DNA of 64,000 nt from CAZJHD01 sp964545855 (GTDB taxonomy: Bacteria; Planctomycetota; UBA1135; JACQFD01): contig CAZJHD010000015.1 in NCBI GenBank assembly GCA_964545855.1, positions 1 through 64,000 on the forward strand, given 5' to 3'. The notes under the pieces were generated by a model. The model saw only the letters and a list, made by a program, of their open reading frames with translations, was not told where the DNA came from and searched no databases. Below are positions 54,126-63,570 of the stretch, piece after piece (the first letter of the stretch is position 1; every line of letters starts with the position of its first letter). Made by a program: the position numbers and the translations under genes.

Positions 54126-54773
54126 ATGCGGCTCCGTCCTCTCGTCACTTGCATCGCCTCGGCCCTGGCCGCCGGCGCGTTCCTCGCCGCTCCGGCCGCG
54201 TCCGCGCAGGACCGCCCCGCATCGCGGCCCGCGCCGACCGAGCGTCGCGCGGAACCGGAGGCGCAGCGCCCGACGCCCCCCGCGCGACCTTCGAGCCCCG
54301 AGGTCACCGCGCCCGTCGACGGAGACGAGGCGGCGCACCTCCGTCGCTACGCGCAGCAGACCGCGAAGCATCGCGAGCGGCTCGCGAGGATCGCGCGCCT
54401 TCGGGAGCTCGCCGCCGCCAAGGGACAGCAGGAGCGCATCGCGGCGCTCGACGCCCTCGCGAAGAAGCAGGAGTCGGTCTTCGAGAAGCGCGTCGCGAAG
54501 ATCCAGGAGAAGATCGGCTCGGAGAAGCTCGAGCGAGCGAAGCAGAATCTCCGCCGGCCGGCGCGACCCGACGCAGACGTCCCGAAGAGACCTTCGGCGG
54601 ACGTCCCGAAGCGCCCCTCGGCCGACGCGCCGAAGCGACCGTCCGCGGACACGCCGAAGCGACCGTCCGAAGCGAAGCCCGAGCGGCCGAAGGAGCCGGC
54701 CAAGGAGCGCCCCAAGGACCGTCCGAAGGACGGTCTCGCGCCCATTCGCCCGTCCTCGTCCAACCCCCGCTGA
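54126..54773 (+). CDS. Exported charged protein with KRPS octapeptide repeats
   Basis: Predicted 215-residue exported protein with a signal peptide (ASALAAGAFLAAPAASAQ). A Pro/Ala/Arg-rich part (about 27-60) is followed by a helical, coiled-coil-like middle (about 65-135). Then come four near-exact octapeptides (ADVPKRPS, ADVPKRPS, ADAPKRPS, ADTPKRPS) and a degenerate KPERPKEP tail. The basic, unstructured tail could bind peptidoglycan, acidic polymers or nucleic acid. It lies 10 bases upstream of a small lipoprotein gene, with which it is probably co-transcribed. Confidence 0.75.
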   Translation: MRLRPLVTCIASALAAGAFLAAPAASAQDRPASRPAPTERRAEPEAQRPTPPARPSSPEVTAPVDGDEAAHLRRYAQQTAKHRERLARIARLRELAAAKGQQERIAALDALAKKQESVFEKRVAKIQEKIGSEKLERAKQNLRRPARPDADVPKRPSADVPKRPSADAPKRPSADTPKRPSEAKPERPKEPAKERPKDRPKDGLAPIRPSSSNPR

Positions 54774-54783
54774 GGAACCCCCG

Positions 54784-55038
54784 ATGAAGACTCTCCGACT
54801 CACGACCGCGTTCCTCGCGGTGTCCCTCGCGATCGCGATCCTCGGCGCGCTCCTCGCCGCCTGCGGCACGAGCGACTCGCACGCCTCCGGCCCCGACGCG
54901 GAGACCTACGGCGTGACCGTTCCGACCGAGTCCGAGGCGAAGCAGCATGCGGACGCGACGATCGACGAGGCGAACGCCGACGCCGAGTTCCAGAAGCTGA
55001 TGAAGGAGATCGAGGCGGACGCGGAGAGCGACGGCTGA
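54784..55038 (+). CDS. Small acidic lipoprotein
   Basis: Predicted 84-residue lipoprotein with a lipobox LLAACG. The mature part of about 57 residues is acidic and helical (ESEAKQHADATIDEANADAE, FQKLMKEIEADAESDG). It forms a two-gene unit with the basic KRPS-repeat protein, so an ionic partnership is plausible. No family was recognised. Confidence 0.72.
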   Translation: MKTLRLTTAFLAVSLAIAILGALLAACGTSDSHASGPDAETYGVTVPTESEAKQHADATIDEANADAEFQKLMKEIEADAESDG

Positions 55039-55072
55039 GGACTTCCACCGACGCCGCGTCGCCCCGCGCCGG

Positions 55073-56179
55073 CTATCGCTCCTCCGGCGGCGTCCAGACC
55101 GCGCCCGTGCCGGCGGGCCGTCCGTCCTCGCCGCCCCAGATCCAGAAGGAGCGGCCCGTCCAGAGCGCGGCGGCGCCCGCGCGCGGTGCGCAGGGCGCCG
55201 GTGGAAGCGACGACCAGCGCGCGCATCGGAGGTCGTAGCGCGCGCCCTCGCCGATGCACCGCGCGGTCTGGCCACCTGGGAGCGCGCGACCGCTCCAGAG
55301 GAAGAGCTCGCGGCCGGTCCACGCGACGGCGGCGTCTCGGCGCGCCGAGGGCGCGCCCCCGGAGGAGACCGCGCTCCACCGGCCGGTCTCCGGGTCGAAG
55401 GCCGCCGCGCGTCCGTCGCCGACGACGAGCACCTTCTCGCCGGTCCAGAACGCCGCCGGCTTCGCGATCGCGCCAGGGCTCCCTTCCGCGGGCAGCGCGG
55501 TCCACGCGCCGCGCGCGGGATCGAAGCGCGCGCCGTCGCGGAGCGCGCTCGATCCGTTGATGCCGCCGAAGACGACGAGCTCGCTCTCCGTCCACGCGGC
55601 GGCGGCGGCGCGCCGCCCGCTCGGCGCGCCCTCCGAGGGAATCGCGCGCCACCTGCCCGCGGCGGGATCGAAGGCCCCTCCGTCCGAGTAGGCGTGCTCC
55701 TCCGTGACGCCGCCCCAGACGACGAGCTCGCGGCCCGTCCAGACGGAGGCCATCTCGACGCGAGCGCGCGGCGCACCCGCCGTGGGAATCGGCTCCCAGC
55801 GGTCGGCCGCCGGGTCGTAGGCCGCGCCATCGCCGAAGACGTCCATGCTCGCGCCGCCGCCCCACAGGAGCATGCGCGACCCGGTCCACACGGCGGCATG
55901 GTGCGCACGCGGCGACGGAGCTCCCTCGGCCGCGACGGGACGCCAGCGCCACGCGTCGAGGTCGAAGCGTGCGCCGCTCGCGACGTAGCGCGCTCCGTCG
56001 TGGCCGCCCCACACGATCACCTCGCGTCCCGCGAGCACCGCCGTGTGGCCCTCGCGAGCGCTGGGCGCCCCCGCCTCCGGGATCTCGCGCCAGGCCGACG
56101 GGCGCGACTCCTGCGCGCGCAGACCGGTCGCCGTCGCGAGCACCGCGAGCACGACGATCGCTCGGCGTCTCGGAGCCAT
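55073..56179 (-). CDS. Secreted kelch-repeat protein
   Basis: Predicted 368-residue exported protein with a signal peptide (AIVVLAVLATATGLRAQE). Seven kelch-type blades are visible, each with a W(T)G.e..vwGG core, for example HTAVLAGREVIVWGGHDGAR, AAVWTGSRMLLWGGG and AVAWTGRELFLWSGRA. A seven-bladed propeller is expected. The binding partner is unknown. It is divergent from the metallopeptidase gene. Confidence 0.85.
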   Translation of the reverse strand: MAPRRRAIVVLAVLATATGLRAQESRPSAWREIPEAGAPSAREGHTAVLAGREVIVWGGHDGARYVASGARFDLDAWRWRPVAAEGAPSPRAHHAAVWTGSRMLLWGGGASMDVFGDGAAYDPAADRWEPIPTAGAPRARVEMASVWTGRELVVWGGVTEEHAYSDGGAFDPAAGRWRAIPSEGAPSGRRAAAAAWTESELVVFGGINGSSALRDGARFDPARGAWTALPAEGSPGAIAKPAAFWTGEKVLVVGDGRAAAFDPETGRWSAVSSGGAPSARRDAAVAWTGRELFLWSGRALPGGQTARCIGEGARYDLRCARWSSLPPAPCAPRAGAAALWTGRSFWIWGGEDGRPAGTGAVWTPPEER

Positions 56180-56240
56180 GCGCCCCAGCCTATCTCCTCG
56201 GTCTCGATCGGGCCCTCTTCGCCGACAATGGCGCACGCCG

Positions 56241-57551
56241 ATGCTCCACACTGCACGCTTCGCCGCGGCGCTGACGGGTCTCGTCGCCGCGGCGTCGGCG
56301 GCCGGCGAGGGCCGTGTCGCTCCGCCTCCCGCCGAGATCGCCGAGCGTTTCGCGCTCGCACCGAGCCAGACGCAGTGCCTCCTCGTCGAGGGCACGCCTT
56401 TCGTCGCGAGCTCCGCCGTCTCGCCCTTCGCGCTCCTCGAGGCGGAGTTCCTCGCGCGAGCGATGGTCGGCGACCGCGTCGATCTCCTGCGCGCGCTCGG
56501 CGCCGCGCGCGTGCGCTTCGTCGCCATGGGCGTGCGCGAGATGACGTGCGACGTGCCCGACCACGCCGACCTCTTCCCGCCCGCCTACTGGAACAAGCGC
56601 GCCCGCGGCCTCGGCGCGACGACGCGGCGTCCCGCCGTGAGCGCCGGCGAGGAGAACCTGCTCGGGCTCGAGGGCGATCCCTATGCGACGGAGTCGATCT
56701 TCGTCCACGAGTTCGCGCACGCGCTCCACGAGATCTCCCTCGCCTCCGTCGATCCGCGCTTCGACGCGCGCCTGCGCGAAGTCTTCGATGCGGCCATGGC
56801 GAAAGGTCTCTGGAAGGGCACCTACGCCGCGAGCAATCCCTCCGAGTACTGGGCCGAGGGTGCGCAGAGCTGGTTCGACACGAATCGGGAGAACGACGCG
56901 CAGCACGGCTCCGTCGACACGCGCGACGAGGTGCGGGCGCACGACCCCGCGCTCGCGACGCTGCTGGAGGAGGTCTTCGGCGGCCGGCCGTGGCGCTACG
57001 TGAACCCGCGCGCGCGCCCGCAGCCGGGCCACCTCGCGGGCTTCGATCGGTCGAAGGCGCCCCGCTTCGATTGGCCCGCCGAGGTGACCATGGCCTTCGC
57101 GCGCCAGGAGGCTCTCGAGCGTGCGACGGAGCGGCGCGACGGCGAGGAGGAGCTCGCATGGCTCCGTCGCGGCGCCGAGGCGGGGATCGCGTCGAGCCAG
57201 GCGGCGCTCGGCCTGCGCCACCGGGACGGGCGCGGCGTTCCCCAGGACGACGCAACGGCGGTCCGTTGGTTCCGCCGCGCTGCCGCCCTGGGCGACCCCG
57301 ACTCCCTCGATCATCTCGGATGGATGACGCGCGAAGGCCGCGGCACGGAGCGCGACGACGCGGAGGCCGTCGCGCTCTTCGTGCGCGCGGCGTCGATGGG
57401 TCACCCGCAGGCGATGGCGAACCTCGCCGCGATGCTCGACGCGGGCCGCGGCGTCGCGCAGCTCGATCCCGACGAGGCGCTGCGCTGGCTCCGCCGCGCC
57501 GCGATCCGTGGTCACGCCGGCGCGCGCGCCCGGCTCGGAAACGCCTGGTAG
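56241..57551 (+). CDS. Exported zinc metallopeptidase with Sel1 repeats
   Basis: Predicted 436-residue protein with a signal peptide (RFAAALTGLVAAASAAGE). The gluzincin motif HEFAH is at 156-160, and Glu202 or Glu206 in SEYWAEGAQSWF is the likely third ligand, similar to lethal-factor-like (ATLF) peptidases. Three Sel1 repeats follow (about 315-425, for example GLRHRDGRGVPQDDATAVRW). Sel1 repeats mediate protein contacts. The fusion suggests a peptidase targeted through protein-protein interaction. Confidence 0.8.
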   Translation: MLHTARFAAALTGLVAAASAAGEGRVAPPPAEIAERFALAPSQTQCLLVEGTPFVASSAVSPFALLEAEFLARAMVGDRVDLLRALGAARVRFVAMGVREMTCDVPDHADLFPPAYWNKRARGLGATTRRPAVSAGEENLLGLEGDPYATESIFVHEFAHALHEISLASVDPRFDARLREVFDAAMAKGLWKGTYAASNPSEYWAEGAQSWFDTNRENDAQHGSVDTRDEVRAHDPALATLLEEVFGGRPWRYVNPRARPQPGHLAGFDRSKAPRFDWPAEVTMAFARQEALERATERRDGEEELAWLRRGAEAGIASSQAALGLRHRDGRGVPQDDATAVRWFRRAAALGDPDSLDHLGWMTREGRGTERDDAEAVALFVRAASMGHPQAMANLAAMLDAGRGVAQLDPDEALRWLRRAAIRGHAGARARLGNAW

Positions 57552-57600
57552 CGCGACGCGCCTCTCTTCGCGACGCTGTCTCGATCTTTCGAGGAAGCCC

Positions 57601-58236
57601 ATGCACGCGACCCGCTCCTTGCTCCTCGTCACTCTCCTCTCGGGTATCTCCCTTCTCGGCGCCTGCAAGTCGGGGCCGCCAACCGCCGCCGACCCCTGGC
57701 AGCCTTCCTTCCGCCCGCCGGAGCGGCTGCACACGGGGCGCGTCGTCCTCGAGCCCCTCGCGCCCGAGCACACCGCGCTCGACTACGCGGCCTTCATGGG
57801 CAGCCGGGAGCACCTGCGCACGACGCTGCACTGGGGCGACTGGCCCCGCGCCAGCATGACGCTCGCCGACAACCGCCGCGACCTGCAGCGCCACTTCGAC
57901 GAGTTCCAGGCGCGCGAGGCCTACGCCTACACCGTGCTCACGCCCGACGGCACGCGCTGCGTCGGCTGCGTCTACATGAACCCCGATCGCGCCGGCGGCC
58001 GCGAGGACATGTCGCTCGCGTACTGGGTGGTCGAGCCCGAGCTCGCGACCGACCTCGACCGCCACCTGCTGGCGAGCGTCCTGCGCTGGGTCGAGAAGAG
58101 CTGGCCGCTCCGCACCGTCCTCGTCCCAACGCACCCGGACAACGTGCGCGGCCTGCGCATCGCGCGCGAAATGGGTCTGCGGGAGATGGGCCGCGACGCA
58201 CAGGGCCGCGTCGTCTTCGCCTGGCGCAAGCTCTGA
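57601..58236 (+). CDS. Lipid-anchored GNAT-like protein
   Basis: Predicted 211-residue protein. The N-terminus is a lipoprotein signal (LLSGISLLGAC). The mature part is a GNAT fold, with HTGRVVLEPLAPEHTALDYA, VLTPDGTRCVGCVYMNP, LAYWVVEPELATDLDRHLLA and TVLVPTHPDNVRGLRIAREM, as in RimJ/RimL-like acetyltransferases. Acetyl-CoA is not normally found outside the cytoplasm, so the location is unexpected. It may use another donor, or the fold may serve a binding role. The gene follows the metallopeptidase gene by 49 bases. Confidence 0.72.
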   Translation: MHATRSLLLVTLLSGISLLGACKSGPPTAADPWQPSFRPPERLHTGRVVLEPLAPEHTALDYAAFMGSREHLRTTLHWGDWPRASMTLADNRRDLQRHFDEFQAREAYAYTVLTPDGTRCVGCVYMNPDRAGGREDMSLAYWVVEPELATDLDRHLLASVLRWVEKSWPLRTVLVPTHPDNVRGLRIAREMGLREMGRDAQGRVVFAWRKL

Positions 58237-58254
58237 GTCGCGTCCGCACGCGCG

Positions 58255-61200
58255 TCACGAACGCGCGCGGCGCGTCTTCACGCGCACCACGACGCGGCCG
58301 CCGCCCTCGTCGAGGAAGGGTTCCGCCCTCGGCCGCCGCACCTCGATCCGACGGTCCACGGCCGGCACTCCCGATGCGCGCAGGAACCGCCGCAGCTCCT
58401 CCATGCGCCGCCGCGCGAGATCGATGCATAGATCTCCCGTCCGGTCGTCGGTGCGACGCTCGGCGCCGGGCCGGAGCAGCTCGTGGACGCGGTCGAGCGA
58501 CTGCTCCACCTCGCCGAGCTCGCTCTCGATCACGCGGAGACGCTCGACCACCTCCTCGCCCCGCGTCAGGTCGCCGACGGCGAAGCTCGCGCGCAGATCC
58601 GCCGAGAGCTCCGCGCGCCGCCGCCCGAGCTCGCTCCGGCGGGCCCGCAGCCCCTCCGAGAGGAGACGGCACTCCGCCTCCGTCGGATTGGCGCGCCCCG
58701 CGCAGAGGCCGTAGTCGCTCTCCGAGAGCAGGTGCTCCAGCACGACGATCTTCTTCTCGTCTCCCAGGAGTTCCTCGACGACGGACTGGAGCCGATGCTT
58801 CTCCGTCGACGAGATCGCCACTCCGCCGGGGTCGAAGAAGAGGACGAAGGGCGGCACCGGCACCGACTCGCCCCCGGAGAGACCCAGCAGACCGAGCGCC
58901 GCGCCGCCGACGCGGAAGGGCGTGTTGGCGAGCGCCTGCGTGACGAGACGGCCGAGCGTCACGAGCGCCAGCTCCGTGACTCCGCCGATGGAGACTCCGT
59001 CGGCCGGCACCGTGAAGTCGAGCGGGACGTGGATCGCTCCGTCCTCGTCCTCGAGGACGAACATCACCGCGTCGAGCGGCGCGGGAAGGCGCAGCACGCT
59101 CGCGATGGGCCCGCCGGAGGGCTCGGAGATGCCGAGGTCGGTGAGGACGAGCTCCGAGGAGACGTTCAGCGCGCCTCCGGCTCCGAACTGGAGCCGCACG
59201 CCGCCGTCGAGCAAGCCGTCCTCGAGGTTCGTTCCCGAGCGCGCCGCCACGCCCTTCAAGCTCGCGAGCTCGAAGCCCTCGACGTCGACGCGCACCGACC
59301 CGGCGAGACGCGGGAACGCCGCGAGGTCGCCGTCGATCGTCACCTCGCCGAAGAGCGGACGCGACTCGAGAACGGGCGCGTTCGAGTCGCCGCCGGTCAC
59401 GGCGCGCGCGGCGGATCCGAGGATGCCGAGGACCGAGGCGTCCTTGGGCCTGCGGCGGGCGAGCTCGACCGCGCCTCCGTCCAGCGTCGCGTGGAAGCGC
59501 ACCGGCGCCTTCGCCTCGAGGAACCGGCTCGACAGGTCGTGGACGGAGATGGAGAGGTCGTCGATCGGCACGTCGAGCGCCGGCGTCACCGTCGTGTCGC
59601 GGAAGCGGGCGTCGATGCCTCGGACCGCGACCTCGTCGATCGCGATCTCGAAGGGTGGCCTCTCCGGACGCGAGGCAGGCGCCGGTGCCGATGGCGCACT
59701 CGATTCGGCCGGCGCCGACGACGCCTCGGCGGCGCTCGGCGACGTCTCCGGCGCCGGCTTCGACTCCGCGCTCTCCGCTGGCGGCGCGAACCGCTCGGCC
59801 GGCAGCCGGAAGCCGAGCGCGTGGAGACCATCGGCCTCCCAGGAAGCGTGCAGCACGGGCCGCTGGAGCTCGATCGCCCGGATCCGCGCGCGGCCCGCCT
59901 CCGGTTCGACCCGCGCGACGTCGACACGGAGCGCGTCGAATCCGGCGAGCACGGGTCCATCGGCCACGGGCCGCAGCGCGACGTTCTCGAGCGCGATCTC
60001 GCCGCCGAAGCCGCGCGAGAGGTCGAAGTCGAAGGGCCCGCGGCGACGCGTGCGGAGGCGTGCCTCGAGCGACGCCTCGAGCCTCCCCGCCGGGAGCGCC
60101 GTGCCGTCGGCCTCTCCGATCCACGGAGCGAGCCACTCCGCGAGCGCCGGGCCGCGCACCTCCGAGAGCGCGAGCGCGACGCGCGCACCGGGCTCCGCCG
60201 CGAAGGGCCGCGCCTCGACGGTGCCCTCGAGGCCGCCGACCACGGGATCGGCGCCGCCATGGAAGCGGAGCTGGATCGGCGCGAGGTCCTCGGGCTGCGG
60301 CCCGAGCACGTCGACGGGGCCGGGCGTCGAGATCCGCAGCGACCCGATCAGTGAACGGCCGGCGGGGCCGATCGTCTCGTCCGTGAGGTCGAGACGATCG
60401 ACGCCGACGTCGAACCGGCGCACGACGATCGTCGGCAGGCCCGCATCCGTCGCGAAGCGGAACGGCATCCGCCGGCGGCGGCGACGCGCGGCCGGCTCCT
60501 CGACGGGCGCCGCTTCGGGCTCGTCGGGCCCGGCTTCGATGCGAAGACCGAGGAGCGACGTCGATCCGTCGTGCAGCCGGCGCGCCACGACCGAGAGGTC
60601 GGTCATCGAGATCTCCTCCACCACCATCTCGTTCCCGAGCGCGTCGAAACGCGGCACGTCGAGGAGGAAGGCGCCCATGCGGAAGAGCGCTTCGCCCTCC
60701 GCGCCGTCCCGGATCTCGGCGTCGCGGATCGCGAGGCGCGCGTCGGTGCCGCCCACGTCGAGGCCGTGGACCGAGGCTTCGAGCACCGCACGGGCGCGCC
60801 CGTCGGCGACGTCCACGCGCGCGCGATCCGGCAGGTACGCATCGAGGGCGCCCGGCCGGATCCCGCTCGCCTCGACGACGCAGCGGAGCGTCGCCTCGCC
60901 GCGCGCGAGGCCGAGCTCGCCGGCGAGACGCGCCTCGTCGATCGCGCCCGGGAGCCGCAGGCGGAGATCCACCTGGGCCGGATCCTCCGTCTTCGGGAGG
61001 CGGAAGCTCCGGAGGCGGAGATCGGCTCCGAGGTCGAGGGAGACGGGCTCGCGCGCGAGCGCGTCGCGCCACCGCACCGTCGCGTCCTCGACCGAGAGGT
61101 GTCCCACGTCGAGCGCTGGGATCTCCACGATCGCGGGCGAGGGCGCCGCGGGAGCCGACGCCGCGGGCGCGCTCTCGGCGGCCTCCGCGTCGGGCGAAGG

Positions 61201-63570
61201 CCGCCTCCGGAATCCCGCGGCGGCGAATCCGCCCTCGGCGTCGCGCACGAAGGCCGTCGCGGGGCGCACGATCTCGATGGACGCCACGGCCGGAGCCTCC
61301 GGAGAGAGACGCGCTCCGCGTACGCGGACCGCCTCGACCGTCAGCAGATCGCGGTCTCCCTCGCGCCAGTCGAGCCGCTCGACGGTGAGATCGGCCCGGG
61401 GCACACCGTCCTCGTCCTCGCGCACGGCCACCTCGACGGAGACCGTGCAGTCGCCGGAGACGAAGAGCGGCTCGATCCCGGCCGCGTCGAGCCAGGGCCG
61501 CAGCTGCTCGAGCGTCGCTCCGGCGACGTCGGCGTCGAGCGCGATGCGCGCTTCGAGCGGCTCGCGGGCGACGGAGGCCGTCCCGCGCGCGCGCACGCTG
61601 CGCGCGACTCGCGGGATCCAAGCGGAGAGCTCGAGCCGGACCGGCTTCTCCGGCGGCCCCGAGCGCGGCAGTGCCACGTCGTCGGCGCGCAGTTCCAGGT
61701 CGGTCACCTCCCAGAGCTCCGGCGGATCGCGCCGCTCGTCCGTGAGACGCAGGTCGACGTCCGCGATCCAGAAGCGCCCAACCTCGAGGGCCGGCAGGCC
61801 GCTGGCCGAGGGCAGCGCGTCCTGCGGCTCCTGCGCGCCCGACTCGCGCGGCGCCGTCCGCAGCCCGGCCACCCGCAACGATCCGCCGGCGTCGAGCGCC
61901 GCCGCGAGCCGCACGCCCGCGATCTCGACCGACTCGGCGCCCACGATCAGGTCGCCGGACGATGCGCCCGTCACCGAGAACGAGTCGACGTGGAGCACCT
62001 CCGATCCGTCCGCCAGCTCGAGGTCGCGCACCGTGAGGCTCGCGCGCGGCGCGCCCGGACCGCGGACGCTCGCCGTCGCCGACAGGCGTGCGCGCAGGCT
62101 CCCCGAGCGCATCGCCGACTCCAGACCCGCCGCACGCAGGTAGGGCGCGGCCTTCTCGAGCGTGATGCCGAGGACCGCGACGGTGAGATCCGCCGACGGC
62201 TCGGGTGCGCGCCAGCGCACGTCGCCCTCGATCCTCGCCTCGTCGGCGAGGCCCGGCGCGCGCAGGATCGCGCGCACCGTCGTCGCGGCTCCGGACGGGT
62301 CCTCCGGGAGGACGTTCGCGAGCGCGATCTCCTCCACGGCCAGAGCGAGGTCCGCGGGCCGAGCGCCGGCGGCCCCGTCGCGCACGCGCAGCGCGACGTC
62401 GCGGATCTCCACGCGGTCGACGAGGAGCGGCGGCGGCGCCGGGTCCGACGATCCCTCCTTCGGCGGCACCGGCGCCGGCGCACCGACAGCCTCGGCCTCC
62501 GCACGCGGCGCGATCTCGAATCCCACGGCGCGGAGCGCGCCGTTCGGACGGCGCTCGACGGCCGCGCGGAGTCCCCGGAGCGACACCTCGCCGATGCGCG
62601 CCGTCCGCGCCGTGACGGAGGGCGCCTCGACGCGGACCTCGTCGAGACCGAGCACCTCCTCGGCGTCGGCCACGACCACGAGGTCGCGCACCACGGCTCC
62701 GACGCGCCGCGCATCGGCGTCGACATCGGCGTCGGCGCCCTGGAGCCGATCGGAGGAGATCTCGAGCGAGACGCGCAGCGCGATCTCGCGAGCGAGCGGC
62801 TCGAGACCCGCCGCGCGGAGGAGGCCGGCGGCGCCGGACGGCCGCAGACCGGAGAGCGCGACGTCGACGCGGGCGCGGGGATGATCGCCGTCGAGCCGGG
62901 CGCGCGCATTCACGCGCAGCACGTCGAGCACCTCCGGCGACCAGAGCGTGATCTCGGCGGTGCCCTCCTCGCCGGGAACGCCGATGCGCTCGCCCCAGCC
63001 GGAGATCTCGACACGGACCGAGCCGCCCGCGCCGAGGCCCGGCTCGACGATGGTCACCGCGATTCGGTGCAGCCGGAGGGACGCGAGCTCCGCCGGCGGA
63101 CCGAGATCGGCGCGGAGCGCCGCGCGGATCGCCTCCTCCAGCGGAAGCCCGGGCTTCCCCGCCACCTGGACTCCGCCGCCGGGCGCGCGCTCGAGCGCGA
63201 TCTCGACGCCCGCGACGTCGACGCTCGCGAATGCGATGCGCCCCTGGAGGAGCCTCAGGACGTCGAGGTCGACGTGCGCTTCGTCGAGGGACGCGACGGT
63301 CTCCCCCGTGCCGCCGTCGGCGACGCGCAGACCCGTGAGCGCGACCTCGCCGGAGAGGAACGAGAGATCGAGGCGCTCCCAGGAGACCTCCACGCCCTGT
63401 CCGCGCGCGACGGATCGCAGGACGGGCGGGAGTGCGATCCAGACGATCACGCGCAGGACGATCGCGAGGAGCACCGCGAGGACGACGAGCCGCCGCAGGA
63501 CGCGCAGCGCCCGACGCGGGAACCCGGCCCTGCGCGACGGCGGGGCCTGCGCGGGGACGGGCGCGCTCAT
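58255..63570 (-). CDS. Giant AsmA/DUF748-like inner-membrane protein
   Basis: Predicted 1771-residue protein with one N-terminal membrane segment (about 22-45, LRRLVVLAVLLAIVLRVIVW). It is followed by a very long beta-rich periplasmic part with many repeats of the VEIRDVALRVRDG and LTGLRVADGG type, as in AsmA/TamB/DUF748 proteins. About four Pro/Ala/Glu-rich linkers divide it. The C-terminal part (FTVPADGVSIGGV, then FVLFFDPGGVAI) has the DUF748-like strand and a helical coiled tail. Such proteins form hydrophobic grooves that move lipids between membranes. Its ATG overlaps the stop of the upstream gene by four bases. Confidence 0.8.
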   Translation of the reverse strand: MSAPVPAQAPPSRRAGFPRRALRVLRRLVVLAVLLAIVLRVIVWIALPPVLRSVARGQGVEVSWERLDLSFLSGEVALTGLRVADGGTGETVASLDEAHVDLDVLRLLQGRIAFASVDVAGVEIALERAPGGGVQVAGKPGLPLEEAIRAALRADLGPPAELASLRLHRIAVTIVEPGLGAGGSVRVEISGWGERIGVPGEEGTAEITLWSPEVLDVLRVNARARLDGDHPRARVDVALSGLRPSGAAGLLRAAGLEPLAREIALRVSLEISSDRLQGADADVDADARRVGAVVRDLVVVADAEEVLGLDEVRVEAPSVTARTARIGEVSLRGLRAAVERRPNGALRAVGFEIAPRAEAEAVGAPAPVPPKEGSSDPAPPPLLVDRVEIRDVALRVRDGAAGARPADLALAVEEIALANVLPEDPSGAATTVRAILRAPGLADEARIEGDVRWRAPEPSADLTVAVLGITLEKAAPYLRAAGLESAMRSGSLRARLSATASVRGPGAPRASLTVRDLELADGSEVLHVDSFSVTGASSGDLIVGAESVEIAGVRLAAALDAGGSLRVAGLRTAPRESGAQEPQDALPSASGLPALEVGRFWIADVDLRLTDERRDPPELWEVTDLELRADDVALPRSGPPEKPVRLELSAWIPRVARSVRARGTASVAREPLEARIALDADVAGATLEQLRPWLDAAGIEPLFVSGDCTVSVEVAVREDEDGVPRADLTVERLDWREGDRDLLTVEAVRVRGARLSPEAPAVASIEIVRPATAFVRDAEGGFAAAGFRRRPSPDAEAAESAPAASAPAAPSPAIVEIPALDVGHLSVEDATVRWRDALAREPVSLDLGADLRLRSFRLPKTEDPAQVDLRLRLPGAIDEARLAGELGLARGEATLRCVVEASGIRPGALDAYLPDRARVDVADGRARAVLEASVHGLDVGGTDARLAIRDAEIRDGAEGEALFRMGAFLLDVPRFDALGNEMVVEEISMTDLSVVARRLHDGSTSLLGLRIEAGPDEPEAAPVEEPAARRRRRRMPFRFATDAGLPTIVVRRFDVGVDRLDLTDETIGPAGRSLIGSLRISTPGPVDVLGPQPEDLAPIQLRFHGGADPVVGGLEGTVEARPFAAEPGARVALALSEVRGPALAEWLAPWIGEADGTALPAGRLEASLEARLRTRRRGPFDFDLSRGFGGEIALENVALRPVADGPVLAGFDALRVDVARVEPEAGRARIRAIELQRPVLHASWEADGLHALGFRLPAERFAPPAESAESKPAPETSPSAAEASSAPAESSAPSAPAPASRPERPPFEIAIDEVAVRGIDARFRDTTVTPALDVPIDDLSISVHDLSSRFLEAKAPVRFHATLDGGAVELARRRPKDASVLGILGSAARAVTGGDSNAPVLESRPLFGEVTIDGDLAAFPRLAGSVRVDVEGFELASLKGVAARSGTNLEDGLLDGGVRLQFGAGGALNVSSELVLTDLGISEPSGGPIASVLRLPAPLDAVMFVLEDEDGAIHVPLDFTVPADGVSIGGVTELALVTLGRLVTQALANTPFRVGGAALGLLGLSGGESVPVPPFVLFFDPGGVAISSTEKHRLQSVVEELLGDEKKIVVLEHLLSESDYGLCAGRANPTEAECRLLSEGLRARRSELGRRRAELSADLRASFAVGDLTRGEEVVERLRVIESELGEVEQSLDRVHELLRPGAERRTDDRTGDLCIDLARRRMEELRRFLRASGVPAVDRRIEVRRPRAEPFLDEGGGRVVVRVKTRRARS

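Noticed and set aside
54580..54720. The KRPS repeats as a CRISPR-like or tandem DNA repeat array.
   Set aside because: The period is 24 bases in frame with a coding sequence, without spacers. It is a protein repeat.
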